A stretch of DNA of 64,000 nucleotides from Theobroma cacao (taxonomy: Eukaryota > Streptophyta > Magnoliopsida > Malvales > Malvaceae), in assembly GCF_000208745.1 (NCBI RefSeq), contig NC_030855.1, forward strand, positions 12,799,998 through 12,863,997, in the 5' to 3' direction. Shown one piece after another: positions 45,456 through 58,409 of this stretch. The stretch's first letter is position 1. Each line of letters opens with the position of its first letter. The notes under the pieces were generated by a model. The model was not told the DNA's origin, did no database searches, and saw only the letters and a program-made list of their open reading frames with translations. Position numbers and translations under genes: made by a program.

Positions 45456-45747
45456 TGTTGGGAAATTGCGGGATTGTCTCTAAAGAATTGCCCAAGACCT
45501 AACCCAATCAATAGAATAAAGAAAGAAAGAAATCAAGCACAACCACAAGAATACAAGAATTTACGTGGTTCGACCTTTTGATGACCTACGTCCACGGGCA
45601 CAACAACAGAGAAAAATTCACTAAGAGAAAAATCAGGAGATTACAAGAACAGTCTCAAACTCATAACCCTTATCCCACGTACACCTAAATCACTCTCTCT
45701 AAATCTAGGTGATAATTATTCTTTAACCCATAGGGTCCTTTTATAGT
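45456..45747 (-). repeat. 5' LTR of the TNT1-like element, partial
   Basis: TGTTGGGAAATTGCGGG onward matches the first ~290 bp (plus-strand sense) of the 3' LTR. The sequence stops at the gap within ACTATAAAAGG (minus strand), the inferred TATA box, so the U3 promoter part is unsequenced. Confidence 0.9.
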
Positions 45748-46284
45748 NNNNNNNNNNNNNNNNNNNNNNNNNNNNNNNNNNNNNNNNNNNNNNNNNNNNN
45801 NNNNNNNNNNNNNNNNNNNNNNNNNNNNNNNNNNNNNNNNNNNNNNNNNNNNNNNNNNNNNNNNNNNNNNNNNNNNNNNNNNNNNNNNNNNNNNNNNNNN
45901 NNNNNNNNNNNNNNNNNNNNNNNNNNNNNNNNNNNNNNNNNNNNNNNNNNNNNNNNNNNNNNNNNNNNNNNNNNNNNNNNNNNNNNNNNNNNNNNNNNNN
46001 NNNNNNNNNNNNNNNNNNNNNNNNNNNNNNNNNNNNNNNNNNNNNNNNNNNNNNNNNNNNNNNNNNNNNNNNNNNNNNNNNNNNNNNNNNNNNNNNNNNN
46101 NNNNNNNNNNNNNNNNNNNNNNNNNNNNNNNNNNNNNNNNNNNNNNNNNNNNNNNNNNNNNNNNNNNNNNNNNNNNNNNNNNNNNNNNNNNNNNNNNNNN
46201 NNNNNNNNNNNNNNNNNNNNNNNNNNNNNNNNNNNNNNNNNNNNNNNNNNNNNNNNNNNNNNNNNNNNNNNNNNNNNNNNNNNN
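45748..46284. other. Assembly gap (537 N)
   Basis: A run of N. It should hold the rest of the copia 5' LTR (about 165 bp expected) and its flank. Confidence 0.99.
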
Positions 46285-46700
46285 ATTACCAATTATTAAT
46301 ATTTAAAAAATAAAATAAAAAATTAGTCATAATAATATTTAAATTAAATAAAATATTAATATTTAAATTATCTATTATTAATATTTTAACTAAATAATCA
46401 ATTATTAATTTTCAAAAATAAAATAAAATAAAATAATTGATCATCATAATATTTAAATTAAATAAAATATTAATATTTTACAATATAAATAATTAAATTA
46501 TAAATAAATATTAATATTGAAATTATCAATTATTAATATTTTAAATAAATTATCAATTATTAATATTTTAAAAATAAAATAAAATAAAAATTAATCATAA
46601 TAATATTTAAATTAAATAAATATTAATATTTAAATTATTAATTATTAATATTTTAATTAAATTCTAGATTATTAATATTTAAAAAATCTAATAAAAATAA
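46285..46700. repeat. AT-rich tandem repeat
   Basis: Three to four copies of a roughly 110-130-bp unit made of 'caattattaatattt', 'aaaataaaataaaa', 'taatcataataatattt' and 'aaattaaataaa'. Almost no G or C. It starts right at the gap edge, which may explain why the assembly broke there. Confidence 0.8.
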
Positions 46701-49052
46701 AATGTCATATAAATAATAAAGAGTGTTTTTGTCTTTTTTTTTTCTATTCCTTTCTTATTCTAAAATTATTGTTACCAACCAAACACTACAATAAGTCATA
46801 ATAATTATTCTTACCCTATTCCCTTTGTCATACCAAACTAAGTAATAACTATCTTATTCTATTCCTACCTCATTCTATTCTCACATAACAACTATTCTAT
46901 TCAATTCCTATCTATTCCGCCAACCAAACGTACCATTAAAGTTCCTCCACAACCCGAATGTCCTGATATCATATGATGGTCTTATCTCGTGATTTTTTTG
47001 GGGATAATGTAATAATAAAAGGGGTATGGTGCACCTGCCTGCCAGCAACTAGGAGAACATCCTGGGCCCAAACTAGCTCCTAAGATTACCTTGTAAACTA
47101 GCCAGAATAGGACATTTGAATATAACATAAAGATAGCTGGAAAGGAAGACAAGAATCTTTGCTTAAAGCATTGCATATATAAATGTTAGTAGTAACTAGT
47201 GTTGTCGTGTTGGAAGAGACGTTCATGAATAGATTGTTGCTTTTGAATCCACGACATGTAAACTTTCTGAGATACCATAGGTCAATAAAGGGGATCCAAT
47301 GTAATTTTATGTTTTGAATATACTTACTTCGCTTTTGCATGATAACAACTCCTGAATACATTAAAAAACTCTCTTATTCTCTTTTTTTTTTTTAATTTAA
47401 AAAAAAAATTCAAACTTTACTTTTTGTGTAACTGATTATGTATTAATTATTAAATCAAATATTCAGGTAATTTTATTCTCATATCATATATTAAAAAAAT
47501 GAGCATTTTAACATTTGACACCTAGATTATATGAGGAACATCCTAATATTAATGGTAACTATAACTCACATCCTCAAAAATGAATCCCTTCCTCAAAATT
47601 AATTGTTTTAGGAAATAATTTCTTCACAATTAATTTGAGAATACATGCTAGAGATTAATATGACAAGAGTATGATACAGATTAACTCTATATATGGAGAA
47701 TATAGAACATCAAATTAAAAGGCAATAATACCATAAAGTAACACAAAGCTTAAGACATTATAACACATTAATTTTACCTTGAGATCAGCCTTAAGAACTT
47801 TTAGTAATTAATGTAGTATATGTTTGACAGATGATGTGCAATAATGGCATGTGCATACATTTACAAGTAGCAATTCCCATCCTTATCCACTGGTTACTCT
47901 ATATATCATCACATGATACTTTATACTTTTATATTGAACAACCTTTCAACATGTTTACTAAATTCTCTTTTGCTTAATGATATTTAAAGTTCAATCCTGA
48001 AATTGTAGTGCACTTGTATTTAATTTAACCTTTTTAAGTCCAACAGGTTTTCGGGCATATTGCATATATAGTAGGAAAATATTTGGGTTGGGGTTCTTAT
48101 AATTTGCAGAGAAGAATCATTGGAGTTTGATATTGTTCCACATATTCAAACCCCTCTGCCACCATCCCTCCCAAGAAAAGAAAGAATGAAATTGTACAAT
48201 CAACAATGTACTTTTAAATCTTTGTAATCTATCTATAATCATAATTAGCTTCTCTTTTAGAAAATTATAGTGGAATCACTATATGTTGTCCCTCAGGCTT
48301 TTCAAAAGCAAATATCTGTTTGACATTCCTTGAATTTTGACCCCAGCGTGGTCCCTTAGTGAAGTTGCAAGTCCATTGATCTTCATATTATTAAACTCTT
48401 GTTCCTCACAGCAATGTTTAAAGCACTTTTTCAAACCAATTTTTTAACCAAATTCACCAGTATGAAGCAGCCTTCAAGCCTCAATTTTACTCTTCCCATC
48501 AGCTAATTGTCAGTCGCCATACACAGGAGAGAAATGGGTGAGAGAGAGAGAGTCATCTTTTTCTTTTCTTTTTTTTTTTCTCTCTGAAGTTCATGCATGC
48601 AAATCATTTCTACTAATGGGAAAAAGAGAAGAGAATCATCTTCTTTTAAGAAAGCCACGCACCATTACAATAAATAAACTCCCTAAAAAGCAAAAGACAA
48701 ATAAACGATACATTGAAAGCATCATCACAAAGTACTACAATATTGCTATAATTCTTATCGGAAAAAAAACCAAGACAAAATGCCAAGGGACAAAGCTTCT
48801 GGTGATCAACAAGGGCTTCTACACCATGTTCCTTCACCTGAGGAATTCTAGCACACCCCAAAGGAATATAATGAAGAAAAAGCAGTAAAAGTCTCTGATT
48901 TAGTCTCTCTTAGTTGGTTGCAACACCTACAAGTCATCAAGCCACATATGTTAATTAGAATTGTAAGCAAAAATTGAAAGAAAAAAAAAATAAAAACCAC
49001 AATCCTTGATGAATAAGGTGAAAGACTGTACCCAAAAATGGATAGCATGCTT
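46701..49052. other. Intergenic DNA, no gene supported
   Basis: At 46735-46935 a C/T-rich stretch ends in 'ccgccaaccaaacgtacc', a form common at the ends of small plant DNA transposons. No partner end is found. A (GA)n run is at 48538-48551. The rightmost few hundred bases probably contain the 3' untranslated part of the RanBP2-type gene. Confidence 0.4.
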
Positions 49053-49968
49053 TTAATATGAAGTTCTATTGTTAAAGTCTCTTGGGGCACTGCATCTGAA
49101 GCACTCCATCCGGCTAGCAAAATTGTGCTCATTGCATCCAGACCTGCATTGATCATATTGAGTTACATTTAATTTTCATAAGAATAAGATAAGACAGGAC
49201 TCTTTTTCCCTTTTTCCTACTCAACACAGAGTGGAGAGCAAGAGATTCTTAAATGCTTCCTAGCTTCCAAAAGCAGTCAAAAGAAAATCTAGCATGTAAA
49301 GGAAAGATATACAGCAACAACTAAAGCTTTCAAAGAACAGAATCTGGCTGGCAAAACCAAAAGCAAAGTTGTGTACGGAAAAGCCGGCCATTGTAGCAGA
49401 GAGAATAAACATGCCACTGTAGTTGTCTCAGCTAGCAGCTTCTCCTAGTTGATTACAACTGAAATATACAAATATGTTTACACCAATAAAAAGGGAGCAA
49501 GAGGTCATCCCCGGCTTGGAACAATGAAGAAAAAAATTAATATTTTAGATGTCTTGACTTCATATCCTATAAGAAATGCAATAGTCAAATATCGGAAAAC
49601 AAAAGTGTTAGAAGAATTCACCTGGTGCATATCCAGTCGCCTGATTTCCATCCGGATCGATTACCACCAAATCCTCTTGAACGTGGGATGTCAGAGTCGA
49701 AACCTCCAGCAGAGTCATCCTTGAATGCACCACATTTGAAGCAGCTGGAACGGCTAGCGAAATTGTGGGTGCCACAGTTTCCGGCAGTGCAGTACCAGTC
49801 ACCAGGTCGAACATCGGAGCCGGTGGTGAACCCAAATGAGGAGCCACCCCTCCCACCGTAGCTACCAAAGTCACCTGACCTAGATTCCCCGCAACGTTGG
49901 CAGGAGTCCCTCCTCTGGAAGTTGAGGTGCTGGCATGACCTGCAGTTCCAATCTCCTGGCCTGCTCAT
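49053..49968 (-). CDS. RanBP2-type zinc-finger protein, three fingers
   Basis: Two coding exons, 49622-49968 and 49053-49143, total 438 bp and 145 residues. The intron (478 bp) has donor CACCAG|GTGAAT and acceptor ATGCAG|GTCTGG; it lies inside the third finger and keeps frame. Finger 1: W7 and C9-x2-C12-x10-C23-x2-C26. Finger 2: W58 and C60-x4-C65-x10-C76-x2-C79. Finger 3: W112 and C114-x4-C119-x10-C130-x2-C133. A glycine/serine-rich linker lies between fingers 1 and 2. Fingers 2 and 3 carry NFASR, usual for this class. The closest known relative I recognise is Arabidopsis At3g15680. Such fingers bind single-stranded RNA; the cellular role is unsettled. The start MSRPGDW was chosen because the first finger begins there. 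Confidence 0.92.
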
Positions 49969-50097
49969 TGTTTTCTTCTGCTCTAAGAAAAGGATTCCAT
50001 TCAAACAGGGTGACAAGCAGGAACAAACAAAACACAACGTCTCGAAAACATGAAGATTTTGAAGTTATAAGGATATAAGGCGATACAAAGAAAACAA

Positions 50098-50202
50098 ACC
50101 TTAACTAGAATAACGCAAAGATGATGACTTCAATGATATAATCAAGAGGTTGTAGTAGAAGGAATCCTTGAAGGAATGCCCCAAAGAGGGGCTCTTTATA
50201 TA
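50098..50202 (-). promoter_or_regulatory. Leader, intron donor and TATA box of the RanBP2-type gene
   Basis: TATATAAAG on the minus strand (50194-50202) lies about 100 bp before a splice-donor-like TTAAG|GTTTGT at about 50098. A matching acceptor (TTTTCTTAG or the next GAGCAG) lies just upstream of the ATG at 49968. This gives a short leader intron of ~110 bp. Confidence 0.6.
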
Positions 50203-50699
50203 CATGTTAGACCACAGAAAAAGGAATAAATGGAGGGCTGTGTATGTACTTTTTCGTGTTCTTCACATTTAGTCTTGATAAATGGAATAATTGTTAAAGG
50301 AAGAAAAGAGATAAAGGAAAATTCTGGCTATGATTCCAAAGACAGGAAATTTTGAATAAATGCTTTGGCTTGGGTTTCCTTTTTAGGGTTTGGGAATATT
50401 GATAATTATGTGCAGTGCATACACATATTCGGTCTCTTGCATAAATCTGGATAGAAACAATTTAGCTTTTTTTTTTTTAAATTTTAATATTATATGTTTT
50501 CGCTGCCCAATGCAAATTTCTTTGTCACATTAAAGTGAGTGATTCTACACAATTTTCCATTTAATGCCCTTGTGAACTTAACTGTGTGGTTAAATAAATC
50601 ATTTCAAAAGACTTGTGCTACACTTTCCAATTGAAGTATAGCATATTTATCTGAGAAAGACTATTGTTTATCTTTTTTTAAACCATAATATTTAAAAAA
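50203..50699. other. Upstream flank of the RanBP2-type gene
   Basis: AT-rich promoter flank. No specific motif is claimed. Confidence 0.4.
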
Positions 50700-51545
50700 C
50701 TATTTTAAAAAATTGAAATAAACCTTTATCCTTCTATTATGTTCAATCAAATCTTTAAACTTTTATTTTAAATCAAATAGACCTTTATAATTAACGGTTG
50801 ATTAATTGCAAGTCAAAATGTCACTTTGTCACTTTATGCAGTGTGGTATGCTGAGATGTTATAGTAAATAGTAATGTAACATATCGATATGGTATAATGA
50901 TATGACTACATGATATTTTCATCTTCTATGTCAACACCACATCAATATCATGCGAATATAAAATATTAAATGACATTTTCACGGATAACAATTAGTCAAT
51001 CATTGGTCATAATGATCTATTTAGTCCAATATAAAATTATAGGAGCTTGATTGAATGAAATAGAAAAATAAAAGTTATTTGGATTTCCTTGAATAATTGA
51101 GAGGTTTTTTGAAATAAGTCTTTATCATTTTATTCTTTTATTACGTCCAGTTAAGCTCTTATACTTTTATTTTAAGTTAAATGGACTTTTATGATTAATA
51201 GTTAATTAACTGTTGTTAACTTTTGTTAATCAAAATACTTGTCATTTTATGTCATGTGGTATTGATATGACACAATGATATGTTATAGCATATGGTAATG
51301 TGGTATATCAATATGGCATGATGACATGACCACGTGATATTTTTCATTTTCTATGTTAATGTCACATTAAAGTCACGTGAGCATAAAACAACAAATAACG
51401 TTTTGATTAATAATAGTTAATTATCAATTAGTTATAGGGACCTATTTGCTCTAAAAAAATATATAAGAGTTTAATTGAATGCAATCAAAGAGTAAGAGTT
51501 TTTTTAGATTTTCTTAAATAATTTAAAAGTTCTTTAAAACATTAT
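50700..51545. repeat. ~390-bp direct tandem duplication
   Basis: Two units in direct orientation, starting near 50718 and 51110. Shared landmarks: 'tgaaataaRYctttatc', 'acttttattttaa.t.aaat', 'gacatga/atgac.ac.tgata', 'ttcatcttctatgt', 'gaYctattt' and 'ttgattgaatg'. They are well diverged. No coding sequence. It resembles dispersed non-coding plant repeats but matches no family I can name. Confidence 0.75.
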
Positions 51546-54500
51546 GCTTTTATTTTTAACACAATTATCAACACTCACAGTCTAAAGGTTACTTAAACCA
51601 TACCAAAGTGCCTATGGCATGAGATAATGGTAACTTTTATGTATAATCAGCAACAAATATCCAAAGCGTCAAAGTAATAAGTTTAAGGATTTAAATTCCA
51701 AATCTCTTTGTACTCTTATTTCCTGCATAGAAAAAAAAATAGAGATTCAAGATTCACTTTGTTGAATAAAAATATAGACATTTATAATTGAATCAAACGT
51801 TCAAGTATCAAAATTTTATGTATTTTTCAATTAGAAAAGATAGAAATTAATATACATAGACACATATTTAAGAACAAATTGTAAATTTAACAATCAAATA
51901 ATGACAGGAGAAGATAGTATTTAAATATAATATGCAATAATTTCCCAAAATATGTAGGCTTTGAAAGAATTGAGAAATTTAAATACCATATGTGTAGGCT
52001 TTTTCATTTTGCTCACATAACAGAGGTGTAGTGTAGTAGTCAAAACAATCAAACTGAAGCGGATGTAGGGATGGGCAGCAGCCCAACAAAATCAGGATCC
52101 CACAAAAAGCAAACAGGAGATCCTGTTAGGCTATAAGCACAACATTGCTAATCCAAAAATTCTGTTCAATCAAATGAACCATGAACCTCACAAAAGGCTC
52201 TTTGACCATGGGTATCTGGGACCCTTCTCCTCTAGTGCGGCAATTGCACAAATTGCAATTTCTTTTGACAGTCAAGAATCCTAACAAGCATTTCTTGCCA
52301 CGTAATGAATATTCTCAACATTAAAACCTAGGCAGGGCCACATCTTATCTCAATTATTTTGGTCATGTCTCTTTCAATTTATACTTTGGAGAATCAACAA
52401 CAGTGGCAGTCACTATATATGAGTAAAATTGTTGCTGCTTTACATATTTGAATATTCTCCCTTTTGTACTTCAGCTCCAATCCAGTAAAGGAATTCCCCT
52501 CTAATTTTTCATCAACCCAAACCGTTGTTTTCTTTTCTTTTTGTGGGTACATTTGTATCTTGATCTTTAAGAAATTCTTTGAAAGTAAACCCCAAAATTG
52601 ATTTCTAATTAAAGATATTATAGTATAACTCTAATTAGATATTGTAATCTAGCTAAGTAAAAATATTATATTATAACTCTAACTAAATAATTTATATAAT
52701 TATCTTAACACTCATAATATAAATTAAATAGTTCTCAATCGGAGCTCTTATATATCACATGATTGAGATCAGTATCATAAACTTCTCTTTGCATGCCAAA
52801 TTCTAAACTTTGTTAACAATCTAATTTCAATTTTAGTACATAATTCGATGGAAAACATAAGCAAATGGCTTTCCAAAAAAAAAAAACATAAGCAAATTAA
52901 AAGTTCTTTTTGATGTTTGGGTAATCATAATGTCATTTTCTCTCAACGTTAAGCTTTTAGGACTAGAAATGGAGGGGCTCCCTTTTCTTTTTTCCATTGT
53001 TTCAATGTTTTGGTTTTATGGGGTTATTAAAGAGTTAGCGTTAGTCTTTTGGGTTGCTAATTTTGTTGTTCTGGGTAAAGGGTGTTGCTTTTGTTATTTT
53101 CTCAAGATGTTTATCCTTTCCTTTGTATTTTGGGTGTGGGGCTTATGCATTGCCCAACCCTTCCCTTCAATATATTTAGTTAAATATTATTAGAACATGA
53201 TATACCATTTTTGCGATTAAATAATCAATAAAAAACAAAAATATTTAATTATGTCAAAAATAATTGTACAAATTCAGTGATACAGTTAAAACACAATATT
53301 ATTGGTTGGCTAGTTAACTAGTAAGACTACAATATTGTTATAACTAGCCAGAGTTAGATTATGAATATGATTACCTTCTATATGCAAATCATTCACCTTC
53401 ATAACAATAAATATAATCTCAAAACTCACATCGACATTACAATGTTCACTCTCTAAAACAGTATGAATCCACTCAAGAAAAATGTTGAAAATAACTTGTA
53501 GACTATGCGTTTGTCTAATCTCACTCATACGACATGAGATCCCCTCTTCTGGCATTTGAATTAATAGAGACAAAAGAGGAATGATTTGAAATTAAAATTA
53601 AGTTGCATAATTAGGGTTTTCCAAATTGTCAAAACACATCACCTTCTCCTAATTTCATTTAATGGCAAGTCACAGCATCATTTGCATCAAGAGAAAAAGA
53701 TTAGAAAAGGAAGCATCTACATAGAATACAAAATGGAATCATTCACATTTTTCATCATTTGATATTTTTTTAAGGAGAATGGGATTTTTTGAGGGAGAGG
53801 AACAAAAAAAGAAGAAAAGAAAGGCAAACCAAAAAGAGAGAAAAAGGAAGGGCAAATGGTGAGTTTCAATAAAGATAGGTTTGCGGCTGACGATGGAATA
53901 ACAAGTCCTTCGAGGTTTTCATTTTGACCATCTTTTCCTTTCTCTCTTTTCTGCGGCTGCTTTGCTCATTACTATTCCAATATTTTCTCTCTCCCCCCCC
54001 CAAAACCACTTTTTTCCTCTCTTTTCTCTTCCCTTCAATTCCCTCTCTCTCCATAAGCAAAAGGACATGAAGGAAGAATAAGATCTGGCGTCCATTCTCT
54101 TGGAGAACGGTAAAGGAACAAGAGAGCAAACTGTAAAGAAAGAGCAAAGAGAAGTGGGCTGATTCGATTCGCCTTGGTAATCGTTTCCATGCATGACCAC
54201 GACCAACTCATATTCCCCCTCCCCTTTATTTGTCCCTCACCAATCTTTACATTCTCCTTTATTTTCTCACCCGCACTCCCCTTTGCCTGTGTTTTTTGTC
54301 TGCGTGCGTGTTTATTAGGTAAAAAGAGATATTCTTTACTTGCATTCTTCTTTATTTCTTTTTTTTTTAAAGAAACTTTATTATTATATGTTGATGATGA
54401 GATATTTAAACTTAACTTTTTAAAGAACAAAATGTATATCGTATTTATCATTCAATTTAATATCCGAATGCATAATATAAAATCTCTTGTCATGTAATCT

Positions 54501-55860
54501 ATGATCCACTTGTCCAAGAGACCACAAACATAAAAACTTCCTTACAATATTTAAGCACGCAACAAGGTTATTAGCTTCATTTCTTGTTTTTATTGCTTTA
54601 TTAACATTAGGAAGAAATTAAGAACATATGGCTAAGAAGGAACCATGTTAATTAGCTTCATATTTTTTTGAATGTTAATTAGTAACAAGTGGTCACCCAA
54701 ACGATTAGAATTTGAGATCTTAATTATTTTAAGAGTCTTGAGTTTGGGTTCCGAGTAAAGAAGGTGAATCTTATAGAAAAGGGTAAGACTATCTCCTTTC
54801 GTGTAATTAGAGCTATATATGCACCAACAATTAAGAAGTAGAAACTACTCTTAACTTATTATGGAACCAGAATGTGTACATGTATACCATATGGGCCGGG
54901 TGGCTTGGGGGGCTCACTTGCTTTAGAATGCCACAAGATAAAAGATTTAGTGATCTGTGAGTCCATGACAATGACAATATAAACTGTTACTTAGTCATGC
55001 ATTTTCAATCAAAAATGATTTCAAAGTTCTTTTTTGTTTTTTAATTTACTATAATGCCGATTTTCTTCACTTTCTCTTAAGCAAACAAATAGTGATAATT
55101 AAATATACAAAAATAGCTTTTGTAGTTCAGTGCCGACATCGTTGACCTGTTAAGATCACTCATAGGGCCAATATATATCTCTCTCTCTCTCTCTCTGAAA
55201 AGGAGGATTTAAATGCACAACCTTAAGGGGTTAGGAAGGGGCCGGGGGTTAGGACTAGAGAGCAGTACGAAAAAAGACGACCATTTTAAGTATACGTCAA
55301 GTAAACCAAAAGATAAAGCGGCTGGCTAACGTTTTCGTTTGAGTACCGGAATTTTTTTTTTTTGTCTTACTTTGCGGGTAATGGTTTTGCTGGTTTCGGC
55401 AACTCTAAAGTGATATGTTTATATCAGCAAATTTGGCTTAATGCATAGAAATAAATAAGGGGAATTCAAATCACTCTTCTTTCGAAATACAAATAAATAA
55501 CTAAAATGGTGTTTTTTTTTTCTCTCCTTTAAATTGTAGAAATTAAAAATAATAATTAAACTACTAACTAATTGATGTAGCATATTGATGCGATCCATAT
55601 ATTCATGTTGAAAATAAGATTCAAAAAATCAGAGATAAATAACAATTTTTATTATTCAGACATGGAAGTACAATTTCTGAAATTTCTTTAAAATGAAAGA
55701 ACAATCCTCTTATTCTTAGCTTGGATAAATATTTGTTTCAAGCAAACATGCTAAACTCCAAGAAGTGAACAGAGCATGGAGCTAGCTATAAGATGGGGGA
55801 GATATGAGAACAGTGACTAAGATTGGGGAAAGTTGCGGAAGACATGGGTAGATGGAGGGC
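51546..55860. other. Intergenic DNA, no gene supported
   Basis: C/T- and A/G-rich tracts at 53760-54060 suggest a leader-like region with a C8 run (about 53993-54001), but no gene follows. A (CT)n run lies at about 55175-55195. At 54680-54830, 'gtggtcacccaaacga' and 'gtttgggttccgagta' about 55 bp apart weakly resemble A and B boxes of a tRNA-derived SINE. Confidence 0.4.
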
Positions 55861-55861
55861 A

Positions 55862-56278
55862 TCCTTTAAATTTGTCTTTGTGGTTAACCTTAATAGTAGG
55901 ATCACATAGAGTAACCTAAAGGATTTGTTTGATGAATTTGGGAGGATTAGGGATATCTTTATCTCCTGACCTTATATGAATAGGGGTTATACCTTTGCCT
56001 TTGTTAAATATAGGGAGGAGGACGAAAGAAAGAGAGCCATCAATTTTGGTTTCAAAAGAAGGGTGGATTGAAGAAGCATGGTGATCAAATAAACTCATTA
56101 TTACCCCAAATTCCCCTTCCCCCTACACCTGATAGAGTAGCTATCCACTAGAAAAGAGTTAGTCAACCAATTGGTAGCTAGGAGAAATTGTTCAAGAAGG
56201 CACTCATAAGGAATGTGCAGGAGACGAACAGGGGGACACAAGAACCACCAAAGTTGGATCCTCCAAGATTGAACATCC
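55862..56278 (+). pseudogene. RRM-like ORF fragment, decayed
   Basis: One frame reads FKFVFVVNLNSRIT, a stop, then NLKDLFDEFGRIRDIFIS, a stop, and RGYTFAFVKYREEDERKRAI. This is the order of an RNA-recognition motif: RNP2 (VFVVNL), helix 1, then RNP1 (YTFAFVKYR). Such RRMs occur in ORF1 of some plant LINE-type elements. Several stops exclude a working gene. The downstream part (55990-56275) recurs at 60380-60790. It stops exactly where the copia LTR begins. Confidence 0.55.
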
Positions 56279-56446
56279 TGTTAGTTTTACCCTAGTTTTG
56301 AAATGATGAAATTGATTGATCTAAATATGCTTTAAGAATGCTTGAAGATGTTTTTAAACTTGAAGAAATTCCTCAAGAGTTTTGAAGTGGGTCTTATAAA
56401 GAAAAATGTTTTAAAACAATCTCAAACTCAAAATATTAGCCTCAAG

Positions 56447-56940
56447 AATCGACTTTTAGTAAATGAAAAATCGATTCTCATTACATAGAAAGCAAAATTT
56501 TTTATTTCTCTACAGGAAGAATTGATTCTATGAAAAGAAGATATCAGTTCTTGCTAGAATCGATTCCAAGAAAATGGAAGAAATCCAACTACAAGTCTGA
56601 AGACAAAGAATCGATTCTTGAGAAAGAAGATATCGATTCTTGAAGCATCAATGACAAAAATCAAAAACTTGGAAAGCAAGGAAAAGATGGAACAGATGGA
56701 TAAGATTAGAGCATCAAAGATCAAGTTAAAATTCAAAGTTTGGTGCCAAACTACAGTGAAGAACCGACACCTTGAGAAAGAAGAATCAATTCTTGAAAAA
56801 TTATAAAGGTGCCCCTTTGAGCCAAGATAAGAAAGAATCAACATCTCAAGAAGAAAGAATCAATTTTTTGGAGATAGAAAGTTCCAGACTTTATAAAGAA
56901 CCAATAAGTCAAGGACAAAGAATCGATTCTCCAAGTACGA
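56447..56940 (+). repeat. Array of GAATCGATTC palindromes
   Basis: Imperfect and perfect copies of (A)GAATCGATTCT occur about ten times at irregular spacing, for example 'agaatcgactttt', 'aaatcgattctca', 'gaattgattcta', 'agaatcgattcca', 'agaatcgattcttg', 'atatcgattcttg', 'gaatcaattcttg' and 'agaatcgattctcc'. All lie in the copia LTR left of the nested insert. Confidence 0.8.
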
Positions 56941-58018
56941 TAAACTTGGTTAAGCTGGCCAAAAAATACAAAAATTTATTTCAAACTTTACCCCGATGGG
57001 CAAGAAATCACGTGTGAGACCTTGACCTTTATAGACTCATAGATAGAAATATACGCGATATCCCTAATTAGGGGTAATTTCGTCATTTTCTCAATAAGCC
57101 CCTAAAAGTAAGTTTTTAAACAATAGTATGGCTTAAGTAGGCCTAAAAAGCATAATGAATGATGAAAATAATGATAAAATGACAAAGGAAATAGAAATAA
57201 TAATGATTTCCAAGGTAGGGGTAAAAATGGTCATTTTTCATCTCGAGTCAAAATTTTTAAGTTTTCATGAACCCGAGTATTTTTAAACTATTATGGACTT
57301 TATCTCAGTGTCAAAAGAGTAAAAAGATTGCATAAAGGATTGTAGGAAGACAAAGCCAACTTGTTAAGGGCATTTTCGTGATTTTAGTGAAGTTTGGATA
57401 AGCTTAGGCTAAAAATATCTCATTTCCCCAGTAGCTTCCTCATTTTTCCAGCAGCTTTTTATTCTTTTTCCTCCCATCTCACATTTCCTCATCTTCCATG
57501 GAAGCCTCTCTTAAAGCTTTCATAACTCTCTCTCTCTCTAGCTTCAATTTTCATTCTTTTGAGCACTTTTTCATAGAACCTTCTGTGCTCTTTCACTCTC
57601 TCACCTTAAACCCTCAAAAGTCTTTGTTCAACACTTTCTCCCACTAGCTAGAAGTTTTAGAGAGAGAAAGAGAGACTTGCCATAGTAGCTTGAAGACTCT
57701 TGAAAAGGAGTTTAACTATAAGTCCAGCAAGGTGAGAAATGAGTTAGGGTTGATTTTAAGTGGTTAGAGATGGTTAATAATTAGAATTGTGGGCTGTTAT
57801 ATTTTTGATGGTTCTATTGTGTGTGATAGGTTCCTACGAGGCCTCACATGTCCGTTTGAAGCAATAATCAAAGTTAGAGTCAATTAAAGATTCAACAAAT
57901 ATCGACGAGTGAACTTGCATCAAAGTGTTTTTGAAAAATACATATGTGTTGGGATGAAGCATTTAAATGATTTTACTTGGTTTTTCATTAAATTATGCAT
58001 GGGAACAAGCCCTTGATA

Positions 58019-58244
58019 NNNNNNNNNNNNNNNNNNNNNNNNNNNNNNNNNNNNNNNNNNNNNNNNNNNNNNNNNNNNNNNNNNNNNNNNNNNNNNNNNN
58101 NNNNNNNNNNNNNNNNNNNNNNNNNNNNNNNNNNNNNNNNNNNNNNNNNNNNNNNNNNNNNNNNNNNNNNNNNNNNNNNNNNNNNNNNNNNNNNNNNNNN
58201 NNNNNNNNNNNNNNNNNNNNNNNNNNNNNNNNNNNNNNNNNNNN
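58019..58244. other. Assembly gap (226 N)
   Basis: A run of N inside copy 4 of the solo-LTR-like family. Confidence 0.99.
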
Positions 58245-58409
58245 AATATGAAAGATTCTATCCAACTTGTCTTAGAAAATGTACCTTGGGAACAAGCTTT
58301 TAGTAAAATGATTTTATATTGTGAAAATGTGCTATACAATGGTTTATGTGTTATCACAATATGATAAAATGCATGATATGCATTGGATGCTTCTTTGCAT
58401 GTTGTTGTG

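Larger units (their letters stand above)
40898..45747 (-). mobile_element. TNT1-like Ty1/copia retrotransposon, near complete
   Basis: The element lies on the minus strand. The 3' LTR is 40898-41355 and the internal region 41356-45455. The 5' LTR starts at 45456 and continues into the gap. The LTRs are bounded by TGTTAG/CTAACA. A polypurine tract (AAGGTGGAGATT, minus strand) abuts the 3' LTR. The primer site TGGAATCAGAGC matches the initiator-Met tRNA site TGGTATCAGAGC at 11 of 12 bases. One gag-pol frame would span 41437-45409. The target duplication cannot be checked because the outer 5' border is in the gap. Confidence 0.93.

Noticed and set aside
45741..46292. Open frame of 183 codons
   Set aside because: It consists almost entirely of N.
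52930..53193. Hydrophobic 87-codon open frame
   Set aside because: T-rich DNA gives phenylalanine, leucine and valine by composition. No family, no start context and no conserved neighbours.
54680..54830. tRNA-derived SINE
   Set aside because: A- and B-box-like words are present but poorly matched. No clear 5' start, tail or target duplication.
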